DNA of 64,000 nt from an uncultured Cyclobacteriaceae bacterium (GCA_947492745.1 CANLOE010000001.1:124001-188000), one strand, 5' to 3'. Positions 45,241-54,940 are shown, numbered from the stretch's first letter. Numbers and translations are program-made. The notes: generated from the letters alone by a model not told the origin.

Positions 45241-46383
45241 ATGAAAATCAAAAAAAATCTACTCAAAAGTACCTTATGTCTATGTTTCTGTATGAACTTG
45301 CTGTTCAGTTTTTCAGGAAAGGCACAACAGGTGACTTTGCCCAGGACCAGTCCTCATGCAGAGGTAAAACAGACAGTTGGTATTACCACTATCGCTATCG
45401 AATACTCCCGGCCCAACGTCATCAGCCCTCAAGGGGTCGATAGGACGGGTAACCTATGGGGCAAGGTCGTTCCTTATGGTTTCAATAACTTCGGTTTCGG
45501 CACCTCCGAGGCAGCCCCTTGGAGAGCAGGTGCCGATGAGAATACCATCATACGGTTCTCACATGATGTCACTATCGAAGGCAAAGCCTTGGCAGCGGGA
45601 GCTTATGGCCTGCACATGGCACTGAAGGAAAGTGGAGAGGTAACCGTCATATTCTCCAAGAATATCACTTCATGGGGCAGCTACTTTTATGATGAAAAAG
45701 AAGATGCACTACGGGTATCCGTATCCTCGGAAACTGTCCCACAAACCCCCTTACTGACCTATTCTTTTCCCGAAGTCAGCGTCACTAGTGCCGTGGTCGC
45801 TCTGGATTGGGAAAAGAAGCGTATCCCTTTCAAGATAAAAGTCAACACTCCCGAGATTACCTATACTCATTTGCAGGACGAGCTTCGCTCTTATAAAGGG
45901 TTCAGTGATATGGCCCTACAGCAAAGTGCCGGTTATCTTCTTCAGAACAATATCCACCTGCCCACAGCACTACAATGGTCGGAGCAGGCCATAAGTGGTC
46001 CTTTCGGCAAGGAAAACTTCACTAATCTCAGCACCAAGGCCAATATCCTGAAAGCCATGGGCAAGACCACGGAAGCAGAGGCAGTGATGAACAGCGCTCT
46101 AAAATTACCCTCCGCCACTGCCAACGATTATTATGCCTATGGAAGGTCGCTGATCGGTCAGGACAAAGACGATGAGGCGCTGACCATTTTCACAGCACTG
46201 CGAAAAAAATGGAAGGATAACTGGCTAGCGCCCCATGGAATGGCACGTGGCTACTCCGCTCTGGGCGAAATGGACAAGGCGCTCAAGTACGAAAGGGCGG
46301 CTCTACAAATTGCTCCCGAGAATGCCAAAAATGTAGTACAGGGTTACATTAAAACTCTGGAAGAAGGAAAAGACATTAACTAG
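45241..46383 (+). CDS. DUF2911 protein with C-terminal TPR-like repeats
   Basis: 380 residues from ATG 45241, chosen because a signal peptide (CLCFCMNLLFSFSGKAQQ) then starts properly; 45208 is an earlier option. The DUF2911 domain covers about 25-175 (SPHAEVKQTVGITTIAIEYSRPN, GRTGNLWGKVVPYG-like region, ADENTIIRFSHDVTIEGKAL). TPR-like helices follow (NYYAYGRSLIGQDKDDEALTIF, MARGYSALGEMDKALKYERAAL). DUF2911 proteins are exported and abundant in Bacteroidota, with no known function. Confidence 0.88.
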   Translation: MKIKKNLLKSTLCLCFCMNLLFSFSGKAQQVTLPRTSPHAEVKQTVGITTIAIEYSRPNVISPQGVDRTGNLWGKVVPYGFNNFGFGTSEAAPWRAGADENTIIRFSHDVTIEGKALAAGAYGLHMALKESGEVTVIFSKNITSWGSYFYDEKEDALRVSVSSETVPQTPLLTYSFPEVSVTSAVVALDWEKKRIPFKIKVNTPEITYTHLQDELRSYKGFSDMALQQSAGYLLQNNIHLPTALQWSEQAISGPFGKENFTNLSTKANILKAMGKTTEAEAVMNSALKLPSATANDYYAYGRSLIGQDKDDEALTIFTALRKKWKDNWLAPHGMARGYSALGEMDKALKYERAALQIAPENAKNVVQGYIKTLEEGKDIN

Positions 46384-46462
46384 ACCTCACTTACATCGGC
46401 CTCGGGGGAAAACGCATTTTTGGACCGTTTGAAAATGTTACCCTAGGACCGATGGATGTTCA

Positions 46463-46698
46463 ACTCAAATCATGCATTGAAAAATCCACTGCGGGTCTAA
46501 TACAAATTTAGGTTTCGGATGTCGTATAAGATTCCGCGGGTCATTTTGTTTCAATCAAGGCGAGAACCACAGGGATAGCAGCGCTATCCCGAAGATTGTC
46601 AACGCAGAGTGAAGCAAAATGAACAGGAAGATATGCGATAGTTGAAAGCTAAGTTTGTATAAATAGCTGCAAACCGGTCGTTGCACTACGTTTTTTGA
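46463..46698 (+). repeat. Foldback element, family E left half (copy E5), split by A8 and cut by C4
   Basis: Begins ACTCAAATCATGC and runs to GCACTACGTTTTTTGA, where element C4 takes over. The right half of E5 is not present. A8 is inserted after GCGGGTCTA. Confidence 0.82.
46500..46659 (-). repeat. Foldback element, family A (copy A8), nested in E5
   Basis: 160 bases between TA at 46498-46499 and 46660-46661. Removal with one TA gives GGGTCTAAATAGCTGCAAAC, the standard family E sequence seen in E6. Confidence 0.93.
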
Positions 46699-46861
46699 AC
46701 CCAAATTGATCAATAGAGAACCTATTCCGCGCATAAATAACTTCATACCGGAAGCTTTGCCCACCTGTCTTCATTCACAGCGGTGCTATGCCGAACGAAT
46801 ACAAATGGCCGGTATTTTGCTATTTACACGCTCATCACGATTTCTATCGATCAATTTGGGT
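46699..46861 (+). repeat. Foldback element, family C (copy C4)
   Basis: 163 bases, ACCCAAATTGATC to CGATCAATTTGGGT. TAA on the right; the left flank is TGA because it joins E5 directly. A few bases are missing in the palindrome (CACAGCGGTGCTATG). Confidence 0.88.
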
Positions 46862-47126
46862 TAAAGTAATTTATACTCACATCATTAAGTATATATTATA
46901 TATTTATTTAAACCCAAAATGTCCATTGGAAAATCTATTCCGGACTTAACCGGCTTCAAATCAGTAAATGAATGCGTTTTTTGAATGAACCGTAGCGATG
47001 CTACGCTGAATCCAAGAAAACGCACTGATTTATTGTCATTTAAGTCCTCATGACGAAGTTCCAACGAACATTCCGGGTTAAACCCAAAATGATAATTATT
47101 GAAAATTTGTTTTTGAACAAGCTCTA
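46862..47126. repeat. A/T-rich segment shared with 31572-31651, split by B4
   Basis: Two parts (46862-46911 and about 47088-47125) match 31572-31651. B4 sits in the middle at TAA. A few extra bases (ACCCAAA) remain between B4's right TAA and the second part. Confidence 0.8.
46912..47078 (+). repeat. Foldback element, family B (copy B4)
   Basis: 167 bases, ACCCAAAATGTCC to GAACATTCCGGGT, TAA on both sides (46909-46911 and 47079-47081). Central palindrome CGTAGC-GAT-GCTACG. Confidence 0.9.
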
Positions 47127-47287
47127 ATACAAATTTGGGTTTCGGATGTCGTATAAGATTGCGCGGGTCATTTTAGTATCAATCAAGGCGAGACCCGCAG
47201 GGATAGCAGTTCTATACCGAGGATTGTCAACGCAGAGTGAAGCAAAATGAACAGGAAGATAGACGATATTTGAAAGCTAAGTTTGTA
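47127..47287 (-). repeat. Foldback element, family A (copy A9), next to the DinB start
   Basis: 161 bases between TA at 47125-47126 and 47288-47289. Its right end carries TAagTTTG, a match to the Bacteroidota -7 box, about 20 bases before the ATG at 47309. Confidence 0.92.
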
Positions 47288-47308
47288 TAATACACCTATT
47301 GAAACACA

Positions 47309-47824
47309 ATGAGCAAAACACTTATTCTCCCATATGTACCTGAATACTACCGTTACTATGTTGAGCTTGCCTATGATGAAACTATCGTCACGGGACTGGA
47401 AAAAGGTCTCGGAGCGGCCCGTTCTTTTCTAGAACAGATACCCGAAGAGCAGGGTTCCTATCGCTATGCCGAAGGAAAATGGAGCATCAAACAGGTCATC
47501 AATCACATGAGTGATAATGAGCGGATCATGGCTTATCGTGCCTTGCGCTTTGCCCGTAATGACAACAGTCCTTTGGCGGGATTCGAACAGGACGACTATG
47601 CTCAGGAGGACAACAGTTCTTCCCGAACCTTAACGGCCATTGTAGAGGAGTTCATCAGAGCAAGGGTTTCTTCTCTCGATTTGTTCAAAGGATTCTCTTC
47701 GGAGATGCTACAGAGGGGCGGTAGCGCTAGCGGCGTGAATATGACTACGGAGATGTTCGGCTATATCCTCATCGGTCATGCCCTGCACCATACCGAAGTA
47801 TTACGGACAAAGTATATGAACTGA
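47309..47824 (+). CDS. DinB-family protein (DinB_2 branch)
   Basis: 171 residues. Helical bundle with GKWSIKQVINHMSDNERIMAYRALRFARND (first His) and MFGYILIGHALHHTEVLRTKY (two His), the metal ligands of DinB_2. The segment PLAGFEQDDYAQ is common in the branch. Function unproven, probably thiol- or metal-dependent transferase. Element A9 ends 21 bases before the start, so the promoter lies in or across the element. Confidence 0.88.
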   Translation: MSKTLILPYVPEYYRYYVELAYDETIVTGLEKGLGAARSFLEQIPEEQGSYRYAEGKWSIKQVINHMSDNERIMAYRALRFARNDNSPLAGFEQDDYAQEDNSSSRTLTAIVEEFIRARVSSLDLFKGFSSEMLQRGGSASGVNMTTEMFGYILIGHALHHTEVLRTKYMN

Positions 47825-47944
47825 TCTGGACAAGGTGCGACTATCTTAATATACTTTCAGAAGAACGGGGGCTTGGCGAACAACTTTCGGTCAGGGCTGT
47901 TTATTCCATAGTATATCACCCTAAATTTTGAATCGCAACAGTCC

Positions 47945-49414
47945 ATGTCCAAAGCTATCGTTATCGGTGCCGGCATTGCCGGCATAGCTTCTGCACTTCG
48001 TCTAAGACATAAAGGCTATGAAGTAAGTGTATTCGAGGCCAACACGTATGCAGGAGGAAAACTGCACGTACTTGAGCGAAAAGGCTTTCGATTTGATATG
48101 GGACCTTCTCTGTTCACCATGCCGCACCTGGTCGACGAACTGTTCCTACTTTTTGGAAAAGAACCCGGTGATTACTTTACCTACATCCAAAAAGAAGAAC
48201 TATGTCGGTATTTTTGGGAAGATGGTACCCGGTTTTCGGCAAAGGCCGACCCAAAAGAATTCGTGGAGGAAGCCGAACTTCTATTTGATGTCAAATCGCA
48301 TGTACTGGAGCGCTACCTCAAAAACGTCAGGGAGAAATACGAACTCACGGCCGAGTTGTTCCTTGAAAATTCGCTCCATAAAGCGGCTACTTTTCTATCG
48401 GTAAAAACACTACGTGCCGTTTTACAGCTATACAAGCTGCACCTCAACACCTCTTTGCACAAGGTCAATCGAGCTTATTTCAAAGATGAGAAATTAGTGC
48501 AGCTTTTCGACCGGTATGCCACTTATAACGGTTCCTCACCCTACAGTACTCCCGGTATTATGTCCATGATACCCCACTTGGAAATGCATCATGGGACTTT
48601 TTTTCCAAGGGGCGGTATGCACCGTATCGGACAGAGCTTGTTCCAGCTAGCGGAGGAAGAGGGGGTATCCTTCCATTTCTCTGAAAAAGTACAGCAGATT
48701 ATCGTGGAGAAAGGCAAGGCAGTAGGGGTAAATACACCGAAGGGTACTTACCATGCTGAGCTCATGGTGTCCAACATGGACGTGTACCCTACCTATAGAA
48801 AATTGCTGGCCAAAGAAAAAGCCCCCGAAAAGACACTGGCGCAGGAGCGTTCCAGTTCTGCACTTATCTTCTACTGGGGCATGAACCACTCTTTTCCCGA
48901 ACTGGACCTGCACAATATTTTTTTCAGCAAAAACTATGGGAAGGAGTTCGAGTATATCTTCGAAAAGAAATCCATGTACCGTGACCCTACGCTATATATC
49001 AACATCAGTAGCAAAAACCATCCCTCCGATGCCCCTATAGGTGGGGAGAACTGGTTCGTTATGGTCAATACTCCCGCTAACGTGGGGCAGGATTGGGAAC
49101 GTATGAAATCCAAGTGCAGGGAACAGGTATTGCAAAAGTTGGAATCCATACTCGGCCTCGATGTCCGACAGTACATCGTGTGCGAAGAGGTTCTGGACCC
49201 TATCGGCATCGAAGAGCGTACGAGCAGTTATCGCGGAGCACTCTATGGTGCGGCCAGTAATGACCGTCTGGCCGCTTTCCTGAGGCATCCGAATTTCAGC
49301 CAGCGCATCCAAAACCTATATTTCTGTGGAGGCTCCGTACACCCGGGCGGCGGTATACCGCTATGCCTATTATCCGCAAAAATCGTCAGTGAACTTATCC
49401 CAGAGACCATATGA
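47945..49414 (+). CDS. CrtI-family carotenoid desaturase, probably CrtD-type
   Basis: 489 residues. The FAD site AIVIGAGIAGIASALRLRHKG (4-24), the GG motif AGGKLHVLERKGFRFDMGPSLFTMP and the C-terminal CrtI signature FCGGSVHPGGGIPLCLLSAKI are complete. It overlaps cruF by four bases (ATGA). CrtI phytoene desaturase normally sits with crtB, whereas the 3,4-desaturase CrtD pairs with the 1,2-hydratase CruF in the pathway to saproxanthin- or flexixanthin-type pigments. The neighbour therefore favours CrtD. Sequence alone does not settle it. Confidence 0.88.
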   Translation: MSKAIVIGAGIAGIASALRLRHKGYEVSVFEANTYAGGKLHVLERKGFRFDMGPSLFTMPHLVDELFLLFGKEPGDYFTYIQKEELCRYFWEDGTRFSAKADPKEFVEEAELLFDVKSHVLERYLKNVREKYELTAELFLENSLHKAATFLSVKTLRAVLQLYKLHLNTSLHKVNRAYFKDEKLVQLFDRYATYNGSSPYSTPGIMSMIPHLEMHHGTFFPRGGMHRIGQSLFQLAEEEGVSFHFSEKVQQIIVEKGKAVGVNTPKGTYHAELMVSNMDVYPTYRKLLAKEKAPEKTLAQERSSSALIFYWGMNHSFPELDLHNIFFSKNYGKEFEYIFEKKSMYRDPTLYINISSKNHPSDAPIGGENWFVMVNTPANVGQDWERMKSKCREQVLQKLESILGLDVRQYIVCEEVLDPIGIEERTSSYRGALYGAASNDRLAAFLRHPNFSQRIQNLYFCGGSVHPGGGIPLCLLSAKIVSELIPETI

Positions 49415-50067
49415 AACATTTACAGCTCCAAATCGGCAAAAAACAGGTCCTTTATCCTTCCATATTCCTGATATGGTTGTTCAATATCAGCGCAGTAATC
49501 GGCATCAGCCTAGGTTACATGGAGTGGTTTACCAGTAAGACACCACTGAACATGTTGCTGACCTTCTCTCTGTTCCTGCTGGTCTTCCGTCTGGACAGTA
49601 TGAAAAAAATGCTCCTCTTCAGCCTCTTTTTTATCGGGGGTATGTTCGTAGAGTGGCTGGGCGTGAGTTATGGGCTACTCTTTGGTGATTATCACTATGG
49701 GCGGCATTTCGGACCTAAGTTCGAAGGGGTACCGTGGCTCATCGGAATCAACTGGGCTATTCTCACCTTCGTTACGGGAGCTATTGCCAGTGGTCTTGTC
49801 CCTAGGTTTTGGCCCAAGGTAGTTCTTGGCGCCTTTCTTATGGTCTTTTTGGATTTCTTTATGGAAGTCAGCGCCAGTGTGTTCGACTTCTGGCACTGGG
49901 AAGAGGCCGTGGCCCCGCTCCAAAATTATATTGCCTGGTTCGGTGTGGCCTTCTTGTTTCACTGGATACTACAGCGGTTCCGGGAACAGGGCAATACTAC
50001 CTTCGCCTATCACCTCTACGCCGCTCAGTTGTTCTTCTTTGTTTATTTTTTCTTTTGGAATGGATAA
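49411..50067 (+). CDS. cruF: Carotenoid 1,2-hydratase
   Basis: 218 residues, about seven membrane helices. [37 protein letters not shown], with its Glu, Asp, Tyr and His, followed by [11 protein letters not shown] and [19 protein letters not shown], is the pattern of the CruF/bisanhydrobacterioruberin hydratase family (DUF422). It adds water to the terminal double bond of acyclic carotenoid ends. It sits between the desaturase (four-base overlap) and the photolyase (eight-base overlap). Confidence 0.9.
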   Translation: MKHLQLQIGKKQVLYPSIFLIWLFNISAVIGISLGYMEWFTSKTPLNMLLTFSLFLLVFRLDSMKKMLLFSLFFIGGMFVEWLGVSYGLLFGDYHYGRHFGPKFEGVPWLIGINWAILTFVTGAIASGLVPRFWPKVVLGAFLMVFLDFFMEVSASVFDFWHWEEAVAPLQNYIAWFGVAFLFHWILQRFREQGNTTFAYHLYAAQLFFFVYFFFWNG

Positions 50068-51544
50068 GCAGGACATCCATATCGTCTGGTTCAAACGGGA
50101 CCTGCGCCTAATCGATCATGCGCCCTTGTGCCATGCCATCGATAGTGGGCTTCCGCTGATATTGATTGCTTTTCTGGAGCCTACATTGATGGCTGCACCG
50201 CAGAGCGATGTTCGGCACTGGCGTTTTGTGTACCAATCGGTAACAGAGATGAGCCGCCTGCTGTCTGCCTATCATCCAACAGGAAAAGTATGGTTTGTTC
50301 ATGGGGAAGTGCTTCCCTCCTTCGAAAGGATACAGGAACACTATCAGATCAGAGGACTGTTCAGCTATGCCGAGACAGGTATAGCACTTACCTATGCTCG
50401 GGATAAGGTTGTTCGGCGGTACTGCCGGCAACAGGGAATCAGCTGGAACGAAAGCCCCTACGCGGGCGTGATTCGAGGTATCAAAAGAAGAAAGGGCTGG
50501 CCAGGACACTGGTACAATATTATGGGCCGACCTCTGGACAGCCCGGATCTAAAACGTGTACGTCTATTGAGCGATGACGTGTTATTAGCAGCACTCGCCC
50601 GACAGCCTATCCCGGCAGCCGTCAAAGAAAATCCACCAAGCTTTCAAAAAGGAGGGGCAGCCTATGCCCAGCGTTACTTGGATTCCTTCCTTGATCATCG
50701 CATGGCCAATTATAGCCGGCACATCTGCAAACCGGAGGCAAGCCGGAAAAGTTGTAGTCGCCTGTCGCCTTATCTTGCCTGGGGCAACCTTTCGGTAAGG
50801 CAGGTCTATCAAGCAGCGGCTCGACACCAAGAAGGTACAAAGGGAAACAATGGACTGTCGGCCTTTCTATCGCGACTACGCTGGCACTGCCACTTTATCC
50901 AGAAGTTCGAAATGATGGAACACTATGAGTATGCCAACATCAACCCCGGTTATGACGGACTGCGCCAACTATGGGATGAAGAGAATTACCTTGCTTGGGA
51001 GCAAGGTAGAACAGGTTATCCTTTAGTAGATGCTTGTATGCGCTGTGTTATGGCCACAGGTTATCTGAACTTCCGTATGAGGTCCATGCTGGTTTCTTTC
51101 CTGACCCATCACCTGTGGTTGGACTGGAAGCGCGGCGCCGATTTTCTGGCACGGCAGTTTCTGGATTTTGAACCGGGCATCCATTATCCTCAGTTCCAGA
51201 TGCAGGCGGGTACCACGGGCTACAATACCATCAGGGTCTATAATCCCGTGAAACAATCCGAGGAGCATGACCCTGATGGAGCTTTCATCCGTCGGTGGCT
51301 GCCCGCGCTGAGGGGCCTGCCCGATAGTCTGATCCATCGCCCTTGGGAGATGAGCCTTTTGGACCAACAGTTCTACCACTGCGAACTGGCCCGTGATTAC
51401 CCGCTACCGATAGTAAATGTCAAAACAACTCATAAAAAGGCCTCCAAAACTTTATGGGACAGGCTATCCGACCCTTTGGTCAGAAAAGAAGCAAGAAAAA
51501 TACTAGCAAAACAAGATGAAGAAAAAAGAGTCCCTGAGCAGTAG
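50060..51544 (+). CDS. Cryptochrome/DNA photolyase family protein
   Basis: 494 residues from ATG 50060, which overlaps cruF by eight bases; the frame stays open further up, but those residues are shadow of cruF. N-terminal Rossmann part [21 protein letters not shown] and FAD-binding C-terminal part with [68 protein letters not shown]-type segments and [15 protein letters not shown]. It is likely a light-driven pyrimidine-dimer repair enzyme or a close cryptochrome. Linked to carotenoid genes, it fits a light-protection operon. Confidence 0.93.
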   Translation: MDKQDIHIVWFKRDLRLIDHAPLCHAIDSGLPLILIAFLEPTLMAAPQSDVRHWRFVYQSVTEMSRLLSAYHPTGKVWFVHGEVLPSFERIQEHYQIRGLFSYAETGIALTYARDKVVRRYCRQQGISWNESPYAGVIRGIKRRKGWPGHWYNIMGRPLDSPDLKRVRLLSDDVLLAALARQPIPAAVKENPPSFQKGGAAYAQRYLDSFLDHRMANYSRHICKPEASRKSCSRLSPYLAWGNLSVRQVYQAAARHQEGTKGNNGLSAFLSRLRWHCHFIQKFEMMEHYEYANINPGYDGLRQLWDEENYLAWEQGRTGYPLVDACMRCVMATGYLNFRMRSMLVSFLTHHLWLDWKRGADFLARQFLDFEPGIHYPQFQMQAGTTGYNTIRVYNPVKQSEEHDPDGAFIRRWLPALRGLPDSLIHRPWEMSLLDQQFYHCELARDYPLPIVNVKTTHKKASKTLWDRLSDPLVRKEARKILAKQDEEKRVPEQ

Positions 51545-51803
51545 AGATATCGACCGTATTGTGGAAATGGCCTGGGAAGACCGTACTTCTTTCGATGCTA
51601 TCGAAAGGCAGTTCGGTATGAAGGAAAAAGAGGTCATCCGACTGGTGCGTGCCGAAATAAAGCCCTCCAGTTTTAGGAGATGGCGCAAAAGGGTCCAGCA
51701 AAGGAGTACCAAACATGATGTGCTACGAAAAACCGAGGCACAACGCTTTAAGTGCAGTCGGCAAAGAAGTATCTCGGGAAATGGCATCAGCAAGAAAAAC
51801 TAA
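51516..51803 (+). CDS. TIGR03643-type (DUF2805) small protein
   Basis: 95 residues starting [24 protein letters not shown]; motif [21 protein letters not shown], then [19 protein letters not shown]. This small basic helical family is often encoded beside photolyase genes in marine bacteria. It overlaps the photolyase gene by 29 bases. Helix-turn-helix-like spacing hints at DNA binding, but the role is unknown. Confidence 0.9.
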   Translation: MKKKESLSSRDIDRIVEMAWEDRTSFDAIERQFGMKEKEVIRLVRAEIKPSSFRRWRKRVQQRSTKHDVLRKTEAQRFKCSRQRSISGNGISKKN

Positions 51804-51883
51804 AGAATGCAGGTAACAGGGTCGCCCGAAAAGCAATTTGTCACTGCCTAAGGTAGATTATTTCATCGATCACTGTATCTTTA

Positions 51884-52054
51884 TCCTAAATTGATCGATA
51901 GGATTTCGTGATGAGGGCATAAAGTACAATAAGATCAGCGGTTTAGGTGAGGAGGCCTAGCGTATTGTTTAGGGTGTAAAACCTGCGCAGCGTAAAACCA
52001 CTGATTTTGAAGTAATTTATGCTCGTAATAGGAAGGCTATTGATTATTTTGGGT
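51884..52054 (-). repeat. Foldback element, family D (copy D3), upstream of the carboxypeptidase
   Basis: 171 bases, TCCTAAATTGATCG to TTATTTTGGGT. TTTA lies on the left and TTTA overlaps the right end, so the flank is less clean than in other copies. It ends 22 bases before ATG 52077. Confidence 0.82.
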
Positions 52055-52076
52055 TTATCGTTTTCCCATTTAGGTC

Positions 52077-53399
52077 ATGCCAATGAACACTTCCTCATTG
52101 TCGAAAGTAATCGTTCCCGTACTCATCGTACTGGGTCTATCCATGGTGGGATGTGGTGCCTTACAACGGCACTCCATCAATCGTAGGGTCATGCTGGCGG
52201 AGTATGCTTTTCAGCATCAGGTAGGTTTCTCGCTCTATGACCCTGCCAAAGGAAAATTCATCGGTGGATACAATGATGACAATTATTTTACGCCGGCCTC
52301 CAATACCAAGATATTCACCTTTTATACTGCCCTGAAATTATTGGGGGAGCGTATCCCCGCACTGGACTATGTCGTCGCGAGCGATTCCCTGATTTTCTGG
52401 GGTGTGGGTAATCCCGCCCTACTGCATCCTGACCTTCGGGACACTTCCGCTTATACCTTTTTGCAAAATAGGGCCGAGAACCTCTATTTTTCACAGGCCA
52501 ACCGTCCGGGACAGCACTTTGGAGCAGGCTGGGCCTGGGATGATTATCCCTATCGGTTTTCTACCGAAAAATCATCGCTACCTCTTTATGGCAATACCTT
52601 TACACTCCGCAAGGCGGCAGGAGCGGCTCCACTGTCCATCGATGTCCCTTACTTCAAAAAGTTCTTCTGGCGGGGAGATTCGCTAAAGGACAAGACGCTG
52701 GTGGTCCGCGCTTATGGGTCCAATATGACGACCTATCATCCCGACAGAACCCGAAAAGCTTTCCGCCGGACGGTCCCCTTTCATATCAATGGGACGCTGA
52801 TTGGATTATTACTACAGGATACACTGCACCGACCCATAAAAATGGTCGACATACCGCCTCGAAGGGATAGAAAGACAATTTATGGCATAGCTATGGACAG
52901 TCTGTACAAAAAAATGATGCAGGACAGTGATAATTTCATTGCGGAACAACTATTATTGTCCGCTGGTTCGAGAATTATGAACAGTCTGAGTACGGATAGT
53001 GTCATTAGTGTGGTGATGGACAAGTATTTGCAAGACCTACCCGACACTCCTGTATGGAAGGACGGTTCGGGACTATCGCGTTATAACCTGTTCACACCGA
53101 GGACAATTGTCAGACTATGGGAGAAGATAGCCAAAGAAGTACCCGAAGAGCGTCTTTTCGAATTATTAGCGGTAGGGGGCCGATCCGGCACACTGAAAAA
53201 TTGGTATCGCGCGGACAAGCCCTATGTTTTTGGAAAGACGGGGACGCTGAGCAATAACCACTGCCTGAGTGGATTTTTGATTACCAAAAAGGGCAGGAAG
53301 TTGATTTTCAGCTATATGAACAGCAACTATCCCGGGAGTTCCAAAAAGGTCAAAGAACAAATGGAGCGAATATTGTGGGAAATACACTTGAACAACTGA
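52077..53399 (+). CDS. dacB: D-alanyl-D-alanine carboxypeptidase/endopeptidase (PBP4-type, peptidase S13)
   Basis: 440 residues, lipoprotein signal (LSMVGC, Cys near 26). The penicillin-binding motifs are ASNTK (Ser 75, Lys 78), SDN in MMQDSDNFIAEQLL and KTGT in YVFGKTGTLSNNHCLSGF. It trims or cuts peptidoglycan cross-links in the periplasm. The gene for a GH3 glucosaminidase follows by 13 bases, so two wall-recycling activities are in one operon. The start could be ATG 52083. Element D3 stands just upstream. Confidence 0.9.
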   Translation: MPMNTSSLSKVIVPVLIVLGLSMVGCGALQRHSINRRVMLAEYAFQHQVGFSLYDPAKGKFIGGYNDDNYFTPASNTKIFTFYTALKLLGERIPALDYVVASDSLIFWGVGNPALLHPDLRDTSAYTFLQNRAENLYFSQANRPGQHFGAGWAWDDYPYRFSTEKSSLPLYGNTFTLRKAAGAAPLSIDVPYFKKFFWRGDSLKDKTLVVRAYGSNMTTYHPDRTRKAFRRTVPFHINGTLIGLLLQDTLHRPIKMVDIPPRRDRKTIYGIAMDSLYKKMMQDSDNFIAEQLLLSAGSRIMNSLSTDSVISVVMDKYLQDLPDTPVWKDGSGLSRYNLFTPRTIVRLWEKIAKEVPEERLFELLAVGGRSGTLKNWYRADKPYVFGKTGTLSNNHCLSGFLITKKGRKLIFSYMNSNYPGSSKKVKEQMERILWEIHLNN

Positions 53400-53412
53400 A
53401 GGAGGAGCATTT

Positions 53413-54507
53413 ATGAGGTATACGATTCTGATTCTTTTCATATGGAGTGTCTGTAGTGTTGCAGCACCTCTAAAGGCACAGGACATCGATAGTCTTGATA
53501 TCAAGATAGGGCAAATGATACTGGTAGGGCTGAGCGGAACGGACATTCGACAGAATACAACACTGATCAGTGATATCAAAAAAGGTAAAGTGGGCGGTGT
53601 AGTGCTTTATGAAAAGAACATCTCCCCAAAAAATACTTACCATAAACTCAAAAAACTAACTTGGTCGCTACAGCAGCAGGCACCCATTCCCTTGTTCATG
53701 AGTATCGATCAGGAAGGGGGCAAGGTGAACCGGCTCAAGGAGAAGTATGGGTTTCCCCCATCGGTAACGGCCCGTTACCTGGGACAGGTCAACAGTATGG
53801 ATTCGGTCAATTTCTATTATGAAATGATGTGTGCTACACTTTCCGGACTGGGCATCAATGTCAACTTCGCACCCGTAGTGGACCTGGCCACCAATAAGAA
53901 CAATCCCATCATCGCCAAATATGGCCGCGCTTACTCCGACAACGCCAATATCGTCACTAAACTTGCGGCAGAGGCAGTGCGTATACATCGCGACTACGGT
54001 ATCGTGTCCGTACTAAAGCATTTTCCCGGACATGGCAGCTCCAGGTCCGATACACATCTGGGCATGGCCGATGTTACCCCGTACTGGATCAGTGATGAAC
54101 TGATTCCCTATAAAAAACTGATAGCACAGGGACAGGTAGATGCTATCATGACCGCACATATCGTGAACAAGCGTCTCGACGAATCAGGGCTACCGGGAAC
54201 GCTCTCCAGACCTATCATGACAGGACTGCTCCGCGATGAGCTGAAGCATCAGGGCGTTATCTTCTCTGATGATATGCAGATGCATGCCATATCGAAGCAC
54301 TATGGTCTGGAAAAAGCCATTCGCCTATCTATCGATGCAGGGGTAGATGTACTTATGTTTTCCAACAATATCCCAGGGAGTAAAGAACGTACCGTAGCCA
54401 AGGTACATAGCATCATCAAGAAACTGGTACTGACGGGTGCCCTGTCGAGGGAAAGGATAGAGATTTCTTATCGAAGAATCCTGAAACTAAAAAAATCCTT
54501 CCGATAG
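53413..54507 (+). CDS. Glycoside hydrolase family 3 beta-N-acetylglucosaminidase (NagZ-like)
   Basis: 364 residues with a signal peptide (ILILFIWSVCSVAAPLKA). IGQMILVGLSGTDIRQ, SIDQEGGKVNRLKEKYGFPPS and VSVLKHFPGHGSSRSDTHLGMADV are GH3 signatures; the latter holds the NagZ His-Asp dyad loop, and FSDDMQMHAI contains the catalytic Asp region. NagZ removes N-acetylglucosamine from muropeptides. The signal peptide places it in the envelope rather than the cytoplasm, as usual in Bacteroidota. Operon with dacB. Confidence 0.92.
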   Translation: MRYTILILFIWSVCSVAAPLKAQDIDSLDIKIGQMILVGLSGTDIRQNTTLISDIKKGKVGGVVLYEKNISPKNTYHKLKKLTWSLQQQAPIPLFMSIDQEGGKVNRLKEKYGFPPSVTARYLGQVNSMDSVNFYYEMMCATLSGLGINVNFAPVVDLATNKNNPIIAKYGRAYSDNANIVTKLAAEAVRIHRDYGIVSVLKHFPGHGSSRSDTHLGMADVTPYWISDELIPYKKLIAQGQVDAIMTAHIVNKRLDESGLPGTLSRPIMTGLLRDELKHQGVIFSDDMQMHAISKHYGLEKAIRLSIDAGVDVLMFSNNIPGSKERTVAKVHSIIKKLVLTGALSRERIEISYRRILKLKKSFR

Positions 54508-54840
54508 GAGTAATCCGCTACAGGTGCAAATCATTGGCAACGAATCTACCTATTGGTTGCCTACTGGGTCCATGGTGTCCAAAAATCGGTTTTGGTTGTT
54601 CCTCATGCTTTCCTACAAAAGCCCAATGATAGTACCGTTTCCGTACTTTCGCATCGAAACCCTACTGAGATTTTCGAGTTTAATCATTCTTTTGTTATAT
54701 TAGTAGAAGTGTGGCTTTATTGAGCATTGTTTATGCTTAAAAATTTCTATTTTTTCCTCCATTGTATTGATTTTTATTAGTTGATGGCATTTTAGCATAG
54801 TAGATTTGTAGTTCATTATCAAATGTTTACAAGTTGCTCT
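54508..54840. other. Gap without recognised features
   Basis: No gene, RNA or repeat is supported. It is A/T rich in the second half and likely contains the promoter of the following gene. Confidence 0.5.
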
Positions 54841-54940
54841 TGTGCCTTGGGTATATCACCGATCTCTAAAGATCGACACAAGTAATGGGTTACTTATGTC
54901 TGCCAAGAGCGTCTATCAAGGTAAAGATTTAGTATTCACT

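Noticed and set aside
47284-47290. TATAAT at the right end of A9 as a sigma-70 -10 box
   Set aside because: Bacteroidota primary promoters use TAnnTTTG; TATAAT here arises from the TA target and element end.
49826-50059. Extended N-terminus for the photolyase
   Set aside because: The segment is the shadow of cruF in another frame; photolyases begin near the [10 protein letters not shown] motif, which follows ATG 50060.
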